Source: an uncultured Planctomycetaceae bacterium (lineage in GTDB: Bacteria > Planctomycetota > Planctomycetia > Pirellulales > UBA1268). From it: a stretch of 6,613 bases of DNA. Under the pieces are notes generated by a model. That model was not told the origin of the DNA. It did not search any database and saw only the letters and a list, made by a program, of their open reading frames with translations. Shown here one piece after another: positions 5,678 through 6,613 of the stretch. Both the position numbers and the translations under genes were made by a program. Location of the stretch: assembly GCA_903949225.1 (NCBI GenBank), contig CAJAYZ010000624.1, positions 1 through 6,613 of the forward strand, read 5' to 3'. Numbering within the stretch: the first letter of the stretch is position 1; each line of letters opens with the position of its first letter.

Positions 5678-6613
5678 TCAGGGCGCTGCCGGCCCGGAAG
5701 ACGCAGTCGAGGTCGTGGTTGTCGCGGTCGGCGGCGTGACGGCTGGTGCTGCCGCGACCGATTGCCACCGTCCCTCCTGGAATTGGCTCCCCTCGGAGCC
5801 TGCCGCCGTGAGGCGGATCCGCACCGCCCCGTCGGTGAGCACGACCCGAGCCAGACGGTCGGCACCGGCCGCCGTTGCATAGGCCCGGCGCACTTCCTCG
5901 AAGCGCGGCCCCGCCGCGCCGCTCACGATCACCCACTCGGGCGCCGTCGCCCGCGCCAAACGCGGGGGCAAGCTCGACGGGCTGCCATGATGGGGGGCGA
6001 CCAGGAGGTCGCAGGGGCCGGGATCGCCAGCCACGAACCGGTCGAGTGCGGGCCCTTCGAGGTCACCGGTGAGGAGGGCCCTCCGGCCTGCCGACTCAAC
6101 CGCCACGACGAGGCTCGTCTCGTTGTCGGGGGAGGGGGGCATCGGCCCATCCGCCGCGCGTGGGTGGAGCACGCGGACGCGACAGAGCGGATCGAAGGGA
6201 ATCTCGTCTCCGGCCGCGACGGCCCTGAGGGGGATTCCTGCGGCGGCGATCCTCGCCAGGATCTCGGCGACGGCGGGGGCCGGACTCGCCAGAAAGGCCT
6301 CGGGGACAACGATGCAGCCGATCTCGAAGCGTTCGAGGATATCGGGAACTCCGTTGAAATGATCGGTGTCGGCATGGGAGATGACGAGCGTGTCGATGCG
6401 ACCGATCCCCTCGCTCCAGAGCAACGCCGAAAGCCCGCGCCCCGCCGCCACACCGGCGCCAAGCCTCCCGGCGTCGTACACCAGGCAGCGTCCGGCGGGA
6501 CCGCGGACGACCAGACCGCATCCATGCCCCATCGATGCGGCGATCACCTCGAGGCTCGCAGCCGGTTCGACCGGGAGCGAGCCGATGAGAAGGCCGACGG
6601 CAGCCCACATCCC
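5678..6613 (-). CDS. comEC: ComEC/Rec2-like competence protein, C-terminal metallo-beta-lactamase domain (partial)
   Basis: ComEC forms the inner-membrane DNA uptake channel, and its C-terminal metallo-beta-lactamase domain is thought to degrade the non-transforming strand. Counting from a Met at 6610-6608, the fragment begins with a hydrophobic helix (W-A-A-V-G-L-L-I-G), then S26-M-G-H-G and L-V-Y-D46-A-G. Next come H79-A-D-T-D83-H84-F-N-G, D162-N-E-T-S-L, T181-G-D183-L-E and A-P-H207-H208-G-S. The order matches the ComEC hydrolase domain, where H-x-D-x-D-H replaces the H-x-H-x-D-H of ordinary metallo-beta-lactamases. The tail after about residue 285 is low-complexity Ala/Thr/Ser/Pro. The stop is TGA at 5680-5678. 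The frame stays open to the right edge (GGG before the Met), and the opening helix resembles the last membrane helix before this domain in full ComEC. The Met is therefore probably internal, and the channel part lies beyond the window. A stand-alone ComEC-like hydrolase starting at 6610 is the alternative. The gene converges on the dehydrogenase gene with a 23-base gap. Confidence 0.87.
   Translation of the reverse strand, partial: GMWAAVGLLIGSLPVEPAASLEVIAASMGHGCGLVVRGPAGRCLVYDAGRLGAGVAAGRGLSALLWSEGIGRIDTLVISHADTDHFNGVPDILERFEIGCIVVPEAFLASPAPAVAEILARIAAAGIPLRAVAAGDEIPFDPLCRVRVLHPRAADGPMPPSPDNETSLVVAVESAGRRALLTGDLEGPALDRFVAGDPGPCDLLVAPHHGSPSSLPPRLARATAPEWVIVSGAAGPRFEEVRRAYATAAGADRLARVVLTDGAVRIRLTAAGSEGSQFQEGRWQSVAAAPAVTPPTATTTTSTASSGPAAP

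Noticed and set aside
4965..5936. 323-residue minus-strand frame spanning the dehydrogenase 3' end and the comEC 3' end
   Set aside because: It overlaps two better-supported genes, one antisense and one same-strand in another frame. Its composition is typical of a shadow.
1..6613. Search for defence systems, reverse transcriptases, CRISPR arrays, transposons, tRNA or riboswitches
   Set aside because: Nearly the whole window is accounted for by four coding regions. I saw no regular spaced repeats, no transposase or integrase motifs, and no tRNA-like or rRNA-like segments.

Overview
The window is GC-rich DNA with tightly packed genes. It most resembles Planctomycetota, probably the Pirellulales side. 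That placement is an inference from gene style: a CcsA with a very long exported N-terminal domain, a secreted PQQ-type sugar dehydrogenase fused to PKD, cytochrome c and carbohydrate-binding modules, and the form of the ComEC hydrolase domain.

Layout: (1) Positions 3-155 hold the probable 3' end of a plus-strand gene that enters from the left. Its TGA overlaps the ATG of the next gene (ATGA), which suggests translational coupling. (2) Positions 152-2842 encode an 896-residue system II cytochrome c biogenesis protein, CcsA type. It has a signal peptide, about 400 exported residues, then about 11 membrane helices with the heme-handling tryptophan-rich motif and three conserved histidines. (3) After a 16-base gap, positions 2859-5654 encode a 931-residue exported oxidoreductase with the order signal peptide, glucose/sorbosone dehydrogenase propeller, PKD domain, second Ig-like segment, mono-heme cytochrome c, CBM6-like domain. 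(4) Positions 5678-6613, on the minus strand and converging on gene 3, hold the C-terminal metallo-beta-lactamase part of a ComEC-like DNA uptake protein. It runs off the right edge. The 23-base gap between the two convergent genes carries half of a 13-14 base tandem duplication that can also fold as a small hairpin.

How the genes fit together: CcsA delivers heme to exported apocytochromes with a CXXCH motif. The next gene encodes such a protein (C663-F-N-C666-H667), with an axial methionine candidate at M712. The pair therefore reads as a cofactor-maturation gene co-transcribed with one of its clients. The client would oxidise sugars outside the cytoplasm and pass electrons from its PQQ site to its own heme domain. 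The left-edge fragment would fit the ResB partner of CcsA, but too little is present to identify it. ComEC is functionally unrelated.

No RNA genes, CRISPR arrays, transposons or phage genes were seen. Nothing here amounts to a clearly undescribed system. The points most worth following are the exported domain of CcsA, the unusual PQQ-site residues and modular build of the dehydrogenase, and the duplication at the convergent gene ends.
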